From contig CM065297.1 of assembly GCA_032871835.1 (NCBI GenBank), positions 2,296,501 to 2,360,500 of the forward strand: DNA of 64,000 nucleotides. The letters run 5' to 3'. Shown here in pieces: positions 24,522-36,577 of this stretch. The position numbers and the translations under genes were made by a program. Every line of letters starts with the position of its first letter. Positions within the stretch are counted from its first letter, which is position 1. The stretch is from Dipteronia dyeriana. Lineage: Eukaryota; Streptophyta; Magnoliopsida; Sapindales; Sapindaceae. Below the pieces are notes generated by a model. That model was not told the origin of the DNA and ran no database searches. It saw nothing but the letters and a program-made list of their open reading frames with translations.

Positions 24522-25786
24522 TGATGTAGTATTTTTAATCTTACTCAATTTAAAAGATTTGTTCGTTCACTGGTATCGGTGATTCAAGGTAGTTGAAACC
24601 AATTAACACAATTAACCCTACTAAATGTAATAAAAGTAGACGGCATAATGATTGTTTTGGATTGGTATTTGAATTCACTAATATGTAAAAATGCAATAAA
24701 CTAAATGACACAAAAGCTCACACGAAAATATGAATATGAGGGAAACCCTAGGGAATCAATGCAATCTAATTAAACTACTCAATGTAATCCACAGGTCTCA
24801 TTAAAACACTTTAATCCAATTGATATGGTTTGTTTCATGAAGCACTTAATCCTTCCTATTGCTCACACACGGTCATGTAATGATCAATGGTTAGAATTAA
24901 TTTTTAATTAAAACTCTAAACCAAATCACACATAGCATGGTCATGCATATGGAAAGTTTCTCAATTATTAAGCTTGTAGTTAATTATCAAATAGGATGGT
25001 CACCCACATCTAACTCTCGACATCATATATAAAAATCCTAATACAAACATTCATTGAGGTCTCATTTGAATAAAAGTAAAGGAATTAGAGCAAGTATTTC
25101 AATAAAAGAGACTAACAACGAATTTAATTAAAAACTATTAGAGTATAGGATTACAAGAGTTATTCAACCGGTTACATTAATCCTCTAACTTAGAAATTAG
25201 TTACACATCAAGGAAAAGAAATAAAACAAAGAAGAATTAAAGAAGAAACCCAAGTTGGTCATTTGAGGTTCCTTGATTTGTAATCTTCCTCTTCTTGTTT
25301 TCTAAGGTTCCAAGATGGATGGAGGAATGAATAATGTCTAAGGATGGTGATGAAAGGGTAAGGGTGTACAAAAGTTCGTGTGGCTGAATTCCATCACCAG
25401 AATCTAAGATGGGTATTTATATGGATCCAAAAAAAGGTCAAGAATCAACCTAGAAACGCATGCTGGCGGACTGTCGCCTCCCTGTATGTCGTGGTCTTCC
25501 ATGATAACATCACGAACGACACTGGTTAGAAAAGTTGCTCTCGCCTGATGTATCGCGGTCTCCCATGAAGACACACCATGACCGTGACATCTCGTGTCTT
25601 TTGTCTAAGTTTCCAATTTCCAGCTCTTTTGGGTCCCAACTTCACTCATTTCTCTCATATGATGCCCCTAATACAACATCCTGTAAAAACACTTAATCGA
25701 GTCATTAAACACTTGATTTTACCCAGGAATTGGGTAATAAGCATAGGAAAGGGGACTCAAAATCTAATGTTATCATGACTCGATCA
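24522..25786. mobile_element. Probable solo LTR, 1265 bp, inserted in repeat X
   Basis: It starts TGATGTAGTATTT and ends CGATCA, with 5-bp flanks CCCGT (24517-24521) and CCCGC (25787-25791), one mismatch. Homology to repeat X is interrupted exactly here, which shows that it is an insertion. There is no coding capacity, and its length and TG...CA ends suit a gypsy-type solo LTR. Superfamily is inferred from general appearance only. Confidence 0.65.
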
Positions 25787-25791
25787 CCCGC

Positions 25792-26212
25792 AATGTGTTC
25801 TTTCATCTAATAAACTCCCCCTTCAATACTTTATCGTAGAATTTGCATTGGATGTAGAGTTAATAATTACATAATAAATTTTTATATTTATATAATAATA
25901 AAATTAATAATGGAGCTAGATGAGGATGAATATCCATAGATAATATCCATCATCATTCCCGAAAATAAAATTGATATTGGTATTGTATTCATCCTGTCAC
26001 ATCCTTGATATAATAGTATTCATCTACATTCTAAATTGAGCAGGGAGCCTAATAAATATCTGTATCTATGGATAATTTTGCTATCTTCATACATCGTTTC
26101 TTTTACAAAATACCGTCTGTTAGGCCAAATGTTAGGCCCAGTGGATAGATTGGGCTTTTGGGCCCATATTGTCACCACAAGCTGACCAGCGTCAGCCTCA
26201 AAAAATTTGGGG
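25792..26212. other. Tail of repeat X and intergenic DNA
   Basis: 25792-25852 completes the right copy of repeat X. The rest is AT-rich without a recognisable gene. The GGATGAATATCCATAGATAA stretch near 25924 may be a degraded hAT terminus. Confidence 0.45.
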
Positions 26213-28475
26213 ATTTGTATAAATAGCCTTTCCAAAGTTTAAAAGGGTAAAAATATCCATTTTTGAAAAAAGTTGTAAAAATGTCAAAAAAAAAGATAGT
26301 TACTAAAGTGCCCTTTAAAATGAGTTTTCAAAAATATATTATATAAGGGCGAGATTACAAGATTGCCCTGAATATATATACCCCTGTTGTAAGTTGTCTC
26401 ATTGTCAACAACAGGCCATTTATGCAATCGTCCCCAAATCAAAAAAAAAAAAAAAGACAGACTGGCGAGACCTAGCGACACGGTGGTTCCTGTTCGACGA
26501 CCGTGGTTTGCGACGACGGTGATTCCTGTTCGACGACACGAGAGCCGGAGAAGATACGACACTGTGACACCCCACTTGAAGTTGGAGAGACGCAGGTGGT
26601 TTGCGACGACAAGAAGATTGAAGAAGACTGTGGTTCCTGTTCGACGAAACGCGAGTGTGAGAAGAGACGACACTGTGACACCCCACTTGAAGCCGAAAAA
26701 GACGTCACGACGACTTTAAGTCGGAGAAGACGCCATCGGACGACAGCCAGTTGTTCAAAAATGGTTTCAAAACTTCTAGTTCAAGCGAGTAGAGGTAGGC
26801 ATTTTGGTTTTTCATCTCAATTGATTCACAACTCATAATATTAGGCATTTTGGTTTTGTTTACATTGCTACTAATTTCGATTGTGAGAATCGTTTTTTTA
26901 GGGTTTCAATTGAGATTTCGATTTATGAAATGTTGTCAAACCCACAACTATCTGGGAATCTTGTGAAATGCTGTCAATCGTTCTTTAGGAGCATAATTAC
27001 TTGTTGCGGCTAATGCTTTTGTTGGTATACTGCCTTTTGTTGCTTGAAATCAAGCAGTGCTTTTCCAGGTGCTGTTATTTTTACGCCAGTGGATACTTTG
27101 CTAATTCTGGAATGCTTTTGTGTTTGCTGCTTCCTAAGAAGTTTTTGCAAGTGGACGTTTATATAGAATCTATACACAATTCTTTGTTTCTTATAGTAAT
27201 GAATACTAATAGTTTTTTTTATTAAAAAAAAAACAATTTTTAATACAATTTTTTTAAAAAAAATGTTCAGGAACTATTGATAAGGACAAGTTTTAATCAA
27301 GATCATTTACAAAAACTCAAGTATATCTTAGTTTCTGGAAACTACTTTTCTGTCACCTACCCGTAGTTTTCTTTTAACTTTCTTGAAATTGAACGCCTTT
27401 ATGCATAGCAAGGCAAAGTACGGCCGGTTACTCGTATCGAAGCCCATCTGTTGCCAACAAAAACGTCTCCATCTTCATCATAATCATAAAAATAAAAAGA
27501 CAGACAAAGAATTAAGGTACTTACAGAGGATAAACCGAACCAAAAAGAGGCCTGCAAGTAAATCGTAAACGACATCGAGAGTGTGAAAACAATGTCTTAA
27601 AAAAGATAACATGGATAAATAAAAGCCAAATCAAACCTAGATAAAATTAAGAGAGACAAACCTTGGCAGTCTTAGATTTCGTCTAGAAGCAAAAAATCAA
27701 ACCAGCCACCAATTTGATTGCAGCATTCTGTTCATACGACAGCAAAAAAACAAAAGGATAGAAAATAAACTTCCAGTTAAGCATTCTTGAAAGTCTTCAA
27801 AATCCTTAAATAGCCAAAAACACATTGCCGCAACCAATCATCTCCAGTAGATTTAATGTGAGAAACAAATTTCCAGATGATCACAGCACAAAAGTTGTGC
27901 TTTTTCATCATCACAAGCACCCCCATAAAATTAATATTCCTCACTATGCAACAATAATTCAAGTTTCACATAGACACATAGTCTACCAGCTAGTCTTTCC
28001 CAGATAAAATTAAGAGATTCAGATAGTCGAACCAGCAAATGCTGTGCTCTGTTGATCTTCCCAAGTGACATCCGTATAAGATTTTACACCGAAAGAAGGT
28101 TGTTAGGTTTGAGTTTGAGCAGTCGAAGAACCCAGAAATGAATTGGAGAAGGGAACGAATGGACGATGAAGAACTGTAAGATTAGGGTTTGGGTTTGATC
28201 AGTCGAAGAACCCAGATTTCAAGAGAAGAGAGGGGGTGACGAAGAACTGAAGAAGGGGGAGGAAAATCCCATACGAGTTGGATTGTAAGGGTTGTTTCGT
28301 CAAAGGAAAATTTTGGGGGTTAATTTGGTCATTACGGTTCCTTTAAGTGAGAAGGGTATTTTAGTCCATCAGAGGCTATTCCATGCAAAGTAATTTTCAA
28401 GAAGGGCCATTTTTGCAAGTTTTTTAAAGTTTGACATTTTTGCTCTTTCAAGTTTCAATCTTTGAAAAAGTCCTT
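26213..28475. mobile_element. Candidate MULE-like element upstream of mL41
   Basis: The left edge reads CCTTTCCAAAGTTTAAAAGG and AAAAATATCCATTTTTGAAA. The right edge, on the opposite strand, reads CTTTTTCAAAGATTGAAAC and GCAAAAATGTCAAAC with TTGCAAAAATGGCCCTTCTT. These form degenerate inverted repeats of about 70-100 bp, as in Mutator-like elements. Inside the left end, a GC-rich block (26465-26740) contains two tandem copies of about 112 bp, ending in CACTGTGACACCCCACTTGA. Inside the right end, GTCGAAGAACCCAGA occurs twice (28122 and 28202). No transposase was recognised. No 9-bp target duplication could be fixed, so the borders are approximate. Confidence 0.5.
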
Positions 28476-29242
28476 GTTGCTTCAAGTGAATCAAGTCTCG
28501 CCTTAACAACTATTCGTCGCATCACATAGGTACGTACTTCCACAACTCTCGCTTTGTAGTTTCAATTCTTCACTGTCATGGGCATTCTCCAAATGAACTG
28601 GATAAACAGCAAGCCGCAGATAATGTTTCACGTTTTTAACGAAAACACAGACTGCACAGAACCTGCTTGAAAAAATTGCTCAAAAGAGAAAAAATTTCTT
28701 TTTCTTCCTTGTTTTTTCATTTTTGAATGCTTTAATGATAGTTCATGGTGACCCAGATGGGAATTCTATTATTTTGAGGCTGTTAGTGCTATCTTATGCA
28801 AATTCAAAAATGACTAGCTGATGTTTCATAGGTGTTTGATCAAACGACGGTTCATGTGTTTAATGTCTCATTTACACGCTTGTACTGTGTTTTTGAATTC
28901 ATTGATCAAATTGGGTCATGTTTATATGTTTTCCTGTACTATATATGTTACATGCATACATGATTTCAACTGTCTTTTAGGAATAAAGCCATAGTTGGGT
29001 GTTTTGTTAAATGTCCATTTCCTTAATAATCTCTATAAACAATTCCTTGGAATTTGTTACTAGGATGATGTCCTTTTTTTGGTGTAAAATTTACGTTTTT
29101 TGTTTTCCTTTTACTTGATGAGGCCAGAACTCTTGCAATTTGGCTGTGACCGAATTAAATGCTATTTTCGTTAAAAGCGGATTAATGTTTTCTTTTGAAG
29201 GCTGTCTTCTTGGTTTTAGGATTTGATTAAAAGGGCAGGAAA
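28476..29242 (+). promoter_or_regulatory. Probable promoter-proximal region and 5' UTR intron of mL41
   Basis: A leader exon ending CATCACATAG at 28529, followed by GTACGTACTT, makes a good splice donor. TTGGTTTTAG at 29210-29219 makes a good acceptor 23 bases before the mL41 ATG. A 5' UTR intron of about 690 bases is therefore plausible. The transcription start would fall close to, or inside, the right edge of the MULE-like element. This is inferred from splice signals only. Confidence 0.4.
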
Positions 29243-31637
29243 ATGCCTTTGGGACTTATACTACGTATAGGAAGATCAATGCGAAGAAAGCGTACATCAT
29301 CACTAGACATTCTCTCATCAAAGCGTGCACCAAGAGATTATTACAAGGGAAGCCCACTGGTTTCCACACTCGCAAGGGTTTGACAACTCTCCACTTTTAT
29401 TTTGCATTTTGCTGTTTTGCTTCTAAATTTGTACGTACTGGAGAATTTGAGGATGTTAGTTACAAGTTCTTAAGTTTAAAGAAGTTACTGATCTTTCTTT
29501 TGTTTTTACTACTATTATAATGTTTATGTGCATTTAAATAATTTAGTGGGAAAATCATAGTAATACAAGCTTATTTAATATTGGATATTATTTGGTTAGT
29601 TTAATTGATCTGAATTTCATGATTGTAACATAACACATGCTGATTCTCTTGACTTACTTCTATGCCGTCACTTTAGATTTTATTAGAGCATGGAATGTGT
29701 TAGTTTCTAAGAGTGCCTTTAAGTGCAAATAAAATGGCATTCTCTTATTCAAAAAAGGCATTCTCATACACATCAAGCTTTTGCCTAAACGTGTTTGATG
29801 CAATTTGTAATTCTTTTTGTCTTTATTGTACAAAAATAGAAATTAACTTAACGTAGAGCTAGTACAGTAGTACCTGTGTTCTTCAACCTTCTCTGGGGTA
29901 ATGTTAGCACATTCTCTAAAACCAACAGTAAGCTTTTCAGTGCATCAATATAGTGTTAGGGGGCATTGGATGCCAGCCATTTCACTTGACATTTTTCAAA
30001 CTGCTATTGAGTGTCAGATTTCTCTGACTATAAGTTAATACATTTCTCCAACTTGTCTGCAACTTCGCTTGTGCTATGCAAACTGGCCTATCATTTTCTA
30101 AAGCCAAACTTGTGTGATAGCAAGAATTCTTAAACTTGTGTAATTTTAAGAATTCTTGTTGAAGATTTGCCTAACATTGTTCAAGATTTTTGTTTCTAAT
30201 TCAAAATGAAAAACGGCCACGTAGGAGATCATAGCAAACTCTGAATGATTCCGGCAGGTTAAGATAGTATGTCCTTAGAACCTAAATATTAGTTGACAAA
30301 AATAAGGTCTGATTTCCTGAAATTTGAACCACCACTATGTAGTAAGCTGAACTATTCCATGGCTATAATTTACATGCTTACGGCTTATATAATTTTGTTG
30401 TTTCTAATGTAATTAAACTATTTATGCAGGTGGGTATGTTGTGGTGCAAGAGGAACTGCCAAACTATGTGGTCCCTGATTTGACCGACTTCAAGGTTCTC
30501 ATATTCTACCTTTCCTTTAATTTAAAATTTTCTTTTTAATTTATGATTTCTCCCTTCCTTTTGCGTTGGAATTTGCATAAATGTGGAGGACATATTAGTT
30601 TGGAGATTGAATGACCTAGTTCTGTTGCAATATAGAAATGAATTGTTCTCCCAAAAAAAGGCTGCAGCAATTAGTCCAAACTTTTTGGATTTTCACTGTC
30701 GGTCTTGTGATTAAATTTGTATCTTCTCCATACCCCTTCTGCTGTAGTTGTGCATTCCTAGGTTGTGCGGCAAGGAAATTGGTAGAACACCTTGAAAGTT
30801 AGCCCTAGATATTCAATTTTGTTAAATGTTTATCCTGTAAGTAAGAAGCTAGTAAGCTACCATGAACAAATATCGAGGTTTACCGCACAATACACATTTG
30901 AGTTAGATATGTACTCTATGAACTCTAGAATTGGAGGTTGACTCTGACCTCTGATCACATAATAGAAGCTCAAGTTTATCCTCACCTAAAAGTCCTTCAC
31001 ATTTGTGCTAATTACTAATTCTACATTTGTAGTTGGTATAAATATTTCAGCATTTAGTTCCACTTCTAGAATTCACTCTTGTAATCACCCAACCAGCCCG
31101 AAAACATCCTTCCCTATATTGCATTTTGTGCATTTTCGGTAGAATATGAGTCTGGAGCTCCAAGCCTCCAACCTGCATACTGCTGACATGATGCGGCTTG
31201 CAATGCCAAGCTTTGATGTGGAAAACAGTCTAATCTGACAAGATGTTGGGATTGCCTAATCTCGATTTTCTCGAGGGGCATTCCTGTTTCATTAGTTATC
31301 GAACATTAAATTTGGTTTATAACTCAACATTTGATCATGTACTAATGAAAGAATTCATGGTTCATGAACACTTCATCAAATCATATACGGAATAGGCTGG
31401 TAACACGAAATCACACATAATGCACTGCTACCCGGCACTAATGACTCCTTTTTGTTTTCCAGATGATATTTGAACTCTTAAGTTAGCAAGTGAAGTGATC
31501 AATTACTTTTAATAAATGGAGAATTGTTTCATGTAGTGCTGATTCGGATTGCCCTTTCTTGCTTGCAGCTCAAACCGTATGTGTCTCAGTGCCCGAGAGA
31601 AGTTAAAACAACTGAGGCTGCTGAATCCGCCAAATAA
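29243..31637 (+). pseudogene. Mitochondrial ribosomal protein mL41 (MRP-L27 family), frameshifted in exon 1
   Basis: The coding exons are 29243-29377, 30430-30494 and 31569-31637, all with GT-AG borders. Exon 1 starts MPLGLILRIGRSMRRKRTSS and runs to RAPRDYYKG. The frame then shifts: the following bases encode KPTGFHTRKG only in another frame. That frame continues correctly through exon 2 (GYVVVQEELPNYVVPDLTDF) and exon 3 (LKPYVSQCPREVKTTEAAES). Plant homologues, as I recall them, have KNC between YYKG and KPTGF, so about 10 bases are missing. With the sequence as given, translation would end early in exon 2 after about 61 residues. The normal product is a small protein of the mitochondrial ribosome large subunit. 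Splice sites and the rest of the exons look well preserved, so the break is recent, a sequencing error, or a truly dying copy. Confidence 0.85.
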
Positions 31638-33217
31638 TTAAACAAAAAGAAGGGTAACAGATTTATTCCCATGCTGTCAAACTCTTCAGCCTTGTGCAAT
31701 GTGTTCTTCTTGTGGAACATGTTATTTTGACTTGAAACTACATGGAGACTTGTTAGTTTTCCTAATTTTTTTCGACTTTTTCGAAAATCCATGACCATTT
31801 GCATTGTATTTAGCATTTGAATCTCTAGAGTCTAAGTAGTATCTTACTTGTCCTGAAGGGAACTTGCAACAAAATCTAATTTACAAAGTCGATCTCTGTC
31901 ATATAATCGAAAATGCATGAAATTTTTATGAGAAATCAAATTTTGCTATGATTTTTAGCCTGCTACAATATGCTAACATAGTATATTCAAATAATTAAGG
32001 AGAAACCAAGCCATAAATTCAAACTCAGAGCTCAGCAACAGATCTCAAGTATTCTATGCTACACACAATTATAAATGTATTCATTCCAATAATTTGTAAT
32101 AAAATTTAAAGATAGAACAAGAAAAACAGGTGTCAGATATAACAATGACTTTTAATTGTGAAAAAACATATAGATGCACGAAATTCAGGTGATGTAAAAC
32201 TTATCACCAAAATAGTAAGCAGAATCTAAAGAAATTTGGCAGCAAAATCTTTTTTTACAGTCCTTTCACTGAGAAATTGCGGTTAATGTGTTGCTCTGCA
32301 TCAAATGAAGATTTTCTTCTGCATGATTACAATTTGAAAGATAAGAGTTTTGAGGACAAGTTGCAATCAATCAAAACCAACTTTCCTTATTTATGTTAAA
32401 AACTTTCCATCTAATCAGAAATTATTAATGGGTTTTTATTTATTTTTATTAATGGCCTTTGTTTTTGAATGATTTTGAATGTCAATCAAGGTTTTTTTTT
32501 TTTTTTTTTTTTAAGCTTAAGATTCTTTTTTCAGTGACCCCCAAAAAGCCAAAATCAAAAAGGCTTTTTTACTGTTAATATCACAGATGGGGTTGGGTTG
32601 TTGAGAAGCAAATGGCCTCATCTTTCATTATTATCCTCCCAAAAACACACAATCACACTTGAGTCTCCATCAAACCCTAGCTCTAACCTAACCTAACTTT
32701 ATTAGTTAGTTACACCCTTTTTTTTTTTTTTTTTCCTTTTTCAAGGTCTCTACTTCTCTATTACATACATGTGTGCCGGTGTGAGTTTACTGCGTACACA
32801 TACATGTCCATACGAATGTAACATTCGATTTTGCATGTTTAGTGAGACTAACGTACCAAATCATTTATATATGTCAACCAAATTTATCATAAGAGTGTTT
32901 TTCTCTTTTTTGAAAAACCAACAATTTCAACATGATTTTCACACATTGCAATTGTTATTACATAGGCATAAAGAAAAAAAAAATGCCAAATTCGATCTAA
33001 TTTACTGTAATCGATTAGCTACATGTCTAGTTAAAATATTTTTCCTCAACCATAATCCTTAATGATATAAAATATAAGGAATATGCTTCTTATAATATAT
33101 ATAATTGCATAAAAAATCACCTATTCAGGTTCTTCAAGAGAAAAACTAAATATGGATCACAAGGTAGCAAAAAATGGAAAAAAAAAAAAAAGCAGATAAA
33201 CTCATATATATATATAT
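31638..33217. other. mL41 3' region and intergenic DNA
   Basis: The first 200 bases are probably mL41 3' UTR. The rest has poly-T runs near 32490 and 32720 and no recognisable gene. The 97-residue ORF at 32769 has no known domain. Confidence 0.55.
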
Positions 33218-33388
33218 TCAAATCAGTTCGCACTGATATAACTTCATCAGTGTATTGAATGTGGACCATTAGATTTACATACTTGGATTCAAAGTGTATA
33301 CACTTGTCAAAACTTCTCCATAATCAGTGGTTCACATGCAACGTACTGATGAAAATTGTATCAGTACGCACTGAGGAGAAAATGACTA
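33218..33388. mobile_element. Palindromic MITE in a TA microsatellite, copy 1
   Basis: About 170 bp with self-complementary ends: CAGTTCGCACTGATATAAC on the left, and on the right ATCAGTACGCACTGA. The middle holds CAAAGTGTATACACTTG and AATGGACC-like blocks. Both sides are runs of TA. Related copies are at 33401, 42655, 42820 and 58385. Confidence 0.7.
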
Positions 33389-33400
33389 TATATATATATA

Positions 33401-33568
33401 TTTAAATTACTGATATAACTTTTTCAGTACGTTGGCTATGAACCATTAGATTTATATACTTTGACTCAAAGTGTACACTTGTCAAAACTTCTACATACCT
33501 AATGGTCCACATGCAATCCGTTGATATAAGTTATATCAGTGCACACTGATAGGAAAACCAATATATAT
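33401..33568. mobile_element. Palindromic MITE in a TA microsatellite, copy 2
   Basis: It shares ACTGATATAACTTTTTCAGT at the left, TGACTCAAAGTGTACACTTG in the middle and ATATCAGTGCACACTGATAG at the right with copy 1, and is separated from it by TATATATATA. The pair forms a tandem dimer. Confidence 0.7.
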
Positions 33569-33577
33569 ATAATTATA

Positions 33578-33709
33578 GAGTAATGATAGGATTCATAATT
33601 ATTTTTTCCAAAAAACTTCTTAAACCATGATTTACAAGATGTTGACACAAATGCCATATCATTTGAGAAGTTTTTTCAGAATTTTTTTTTAGAAAACCTA
33701 GCATTACTA
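33578..33709. mobile_element. Small MITE with AGTAATGCTAGG-like ends
   Basis: The left end GAGTAATGATAGGATTCAT is inverted at the right as AAAACCTAGCATTACTA. The interior includes ATTTACAAGATGTTGACAC, shared inverted with the 40810-40974 element (CAACATCTTGTAAATCATG). About 132 bp, non-coding. Confidence 0.6.
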
Positions 33710-33983
33710 GTAATTAATATAGCTAGTTTCTCTGAACAACATCAAATACCAGCATTGCCTAACAAGCAAAAACTTATAGCTAGCTAGGGAGGAGCACATC
33801 ATTATATTTTGTTGGGTGTAAAAATGTTGGCTACAAGTGACAAATTTTATAGAAGAAACAAAAACTTTAATTGAAAAAAAAAAGGTTAAAAAGCAACCTA
33901 AAAGATTTACATGTTTCATTTCAAGTTTTCACATTAATTGAAATACTATATTAAATATTAAGTATCGGCAGTGTAACTCATAG

Positions 33984-33984
<1 letters not shown>

Positions 33985-34026
<42 letters not shown>

Positions 34027-34064
34027 ATCCGAAACGGCGTGTGTTCAAATCCCACAGCTCTCAA
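33985..34064 (+). tRNA. tRNA-Leu (anticodon UAG), possibly a pseudogene
   Basis: An 80-base stretch matches a plant tRNA-Leu with a long variable arm. The A box TGGCCGAGTGG is intact, the B box TGTTCAAATCC is nearly so, and the anticodon loop reads TTTAGGC, giving UAG. Compared with normal pairing there are three mismatches: C3 opposite C in the acceptor stem, C opposite A at the outer pair of the anticodon stem, and T opposite C in the T stem. There is no intron, and a T-rich stretch follows as a polymerase III terminator. It could still be transcribed, but charging and stability are doubtful. Confidence 0.8.
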
Positions 34065-34406
34065 TTTTATTTTTCTGTTTTTAGTTTCTTTTTTAATAAA
34101 ATCAAAACAAAAGCATAGGTTGCAATTTGGAAGTAGAAATCAATAAATTCCTTTTTTTTTCTTATTATTATTTGCATAAATTTAAAAACAAAACAGGTCG
34201 AAAATAGAAATAAAAAAACTCCTCTTAAAAAAAAAAAATCTAAAACCACTTAGATAACTAAGGATTTATCGAGATCTAGCGACATCGACCGCTAAAAGCA
34301 TAAGAGATTATAGTAGTAACAACACTTTATTTTTGCAATAATGGACAAATGAGATAATCGAGTTCCTGTAAAATGAGAAGTGCACAACCTTTTTGTTAAA
34401 TATGAT

Positions 34407-34448
<42 letters not shown>

Positions 34449-36560
34449 GTTGCATGTGTTTAGTTCACCTCTTATAGGCTCATAGCATAATTAATATTGT
34501 AATTATATAGCATATTTAGAAAGGAAATTGGCTTTGGCATATACTTAACTTCAAATAAACTCGTTTAATCTCTGTGGAATGTTTTGTTTTCTCATAGATT
34601 TTCTTTAACTTGATTCCATATCCGAAACTTTTAAGGTTTTCTGTTTGAAGAATTGGAATTCTGTTATTCTATAGAGAATCCGGAATATAAAAATTACGTT
34701 AGGATCTAGCACTTACCACTAAGTCGAAACGTGCCCAAATTCTTATCTAGAACTAAAATGTAGACACATGGGCACCACTACAAAGATATGCCGGGCTGTT
34801 CTTGTGAAAATTGCATCTAGGCAGCCTAACCCAGTTGAGACATATAGATTGTCTTTGTGCCCATCACATGCATCAAGGCATATAAAATCTATTACCAGAC
34901 ATATAATCTCCAAGCCAAGTTTGGTGAAGAAGATCAATTCACACGATCAACATGTGTGCATTTTCCACCTTCAAATTTTGCCAGATGTTGACCTTTACCC
35001 TTATTTATCAAATATACCAAATTATAATATCAATGTGTATGTCTTCGTTCATGAATTGTTGAATCTCATCAGGTTTTGAGATTGAGCAATCAAATTATAA
35101 TTACACATGCAAGAATGTCATTTTATGTGAATATTCCCTCAGCTAACAATTTCTCCTCTTGAGACAAGGATTGTAAACAAATGTCAAAGTTGTTTCCTCA
35201 TACACTAGAAATTGAAAAGACAACTTTTTTTTGTTGGTTGAAATTTTGAATGTTCTGTTCTTTTCAGGAACGCAACTAGTGTGTTCTGTGTTGTCACAGA
35301 GATATTAATTAATAAATAAGTAAATCAATATTAATTAAAAGTGCATTAATTAAATAAAAATCAAAGTAACAGTGTGGCTCTTACTTGATTACTGTTGTTA
35401 ATTGATCACGTTCAGTTTTTTTTTTCCTTTTCTTTTTAAGATGTCTTGCAGTACTCTAAATTAATTTTTTGTTAATGTTAGGTCATGATATATCCAAAAG
35501 TCATCACACTTAAATACATCTTATATAAGGTTTGTTTCAATTTAATTATTTATTTTCAATTAGAGAATAGACAAGAAATAAGAAAGAAAAATACTACTCA
35601 TTAAGATCTATATATGTTTCTTTTTTAAGCTCAACAGGAGATCAAAGAGATCAATATTGATTTTTTCTTTTTCTTTTGAAATCTATTCTCACTATCGGTA
35701 GATATCTATTGTTACAATATCAAAAAGAACACTAGGGCTCGATAACTACCCACACTAACGTGAAAGAAGAGGTATACACCACCTAAGTTAGAGGAAATAT
35801 GTGATTGATTCTAATACCCAATGATTAAAACAAAAGATAAAAGATATATATTCTTCGAATAAACACTGTCAAAATGCTTAATTTGAAACAATTAGAGGAG
35901 CTAGCCTAGGCCCCATATAATGAACATATCAGCAGATTACACACACTAAACAATATGCACTCTAGGATTAGAAAACTCTAAATAAATCACAGCTAAGAGT
36001 TTGACAGAAAATGACCATGAAACTAAAAGCATAAAAAAAATTCTTTTGAACCATGAATTCACCAAACAAAAAGGAAAGAATATATCCCATATATGTAAAT
36101 GCTTCTGGCTTCTAATACCGTACTAGTTTGGCTAGTTTAGTTATCAAACCTCACGTTTTTAGGTCAAGTTAGACAAGTGTTGTTGGCAGAAAATTAATCA
36201 AAGCATATGGCACCCCACAACCTGCCTTTTAGGATCTGTTTAGAGGCCACCATATATATGAGGATTAAAGCTCAGCTTAGTTGGTCATTCCATTTTAAAT
36301 CAATCACTTTGTTGGGTGAAAACAAAAGCTTCTTCATCATTTTAGGGTTTTGCACTCCTTTAATTTAATTTTATTTTTATTTTATACTAATAAGGGTTGT
36401 TAAGGCAGTTGGACCATCAATTCACAATGACCATTCTAGGGTTTATTCTCAAAAAAAGTAATTACAAATTAAAACCAGTAATACAGTAGAAAAAAAAAAG
36501 GCAGTGATAGAAAAAATTTCACTGCTCATAAAAAATAAAAATAAATAAGTCAATATGACT
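34065..36560. other. Intergenic DNA with a long AT microsatellite
   Basis: (AT)n lies at about 34411-34445. The 103-residue ORF at 34768-35079 shows no known domain and has no promoter or splice context. The last 300 bases before 36560 contain TTAGGGTTT-like motifs (36340, 36438, 36583) that are common in plant promoters; these may belong to the MIF gene. Confidence 0.5.
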
Positions 36561-36568
36561 TGTTTACA

Positions 36569-36577
36569 CTATAAATA
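36569..36577 (+). promoter_or_regulatory. TATA box of the MIF gene
   Basis: CTATAAATA lies 108-116 bases before the MIF start codon. Transcription would start near 36600. A small ORF, ATG at 36595 to TGA at 36624 (nine codons), would be in the leader only if the start site is upstream of 36595. Confidence 0.6.

Noticed and set aside
26402..26838. Overlapping Arg- and Cys-rich ORFs on both strands
   Set aside because: They arise from the GC-rich tandem duplication; all frames are open because stops are rare there, and none shows a known fold.
34768..35079. 103-residue plus-strand ORF and its antisense partner
   Set aside because: No recognisable domain, no TATA box or splice context, and background composition; considered chance.
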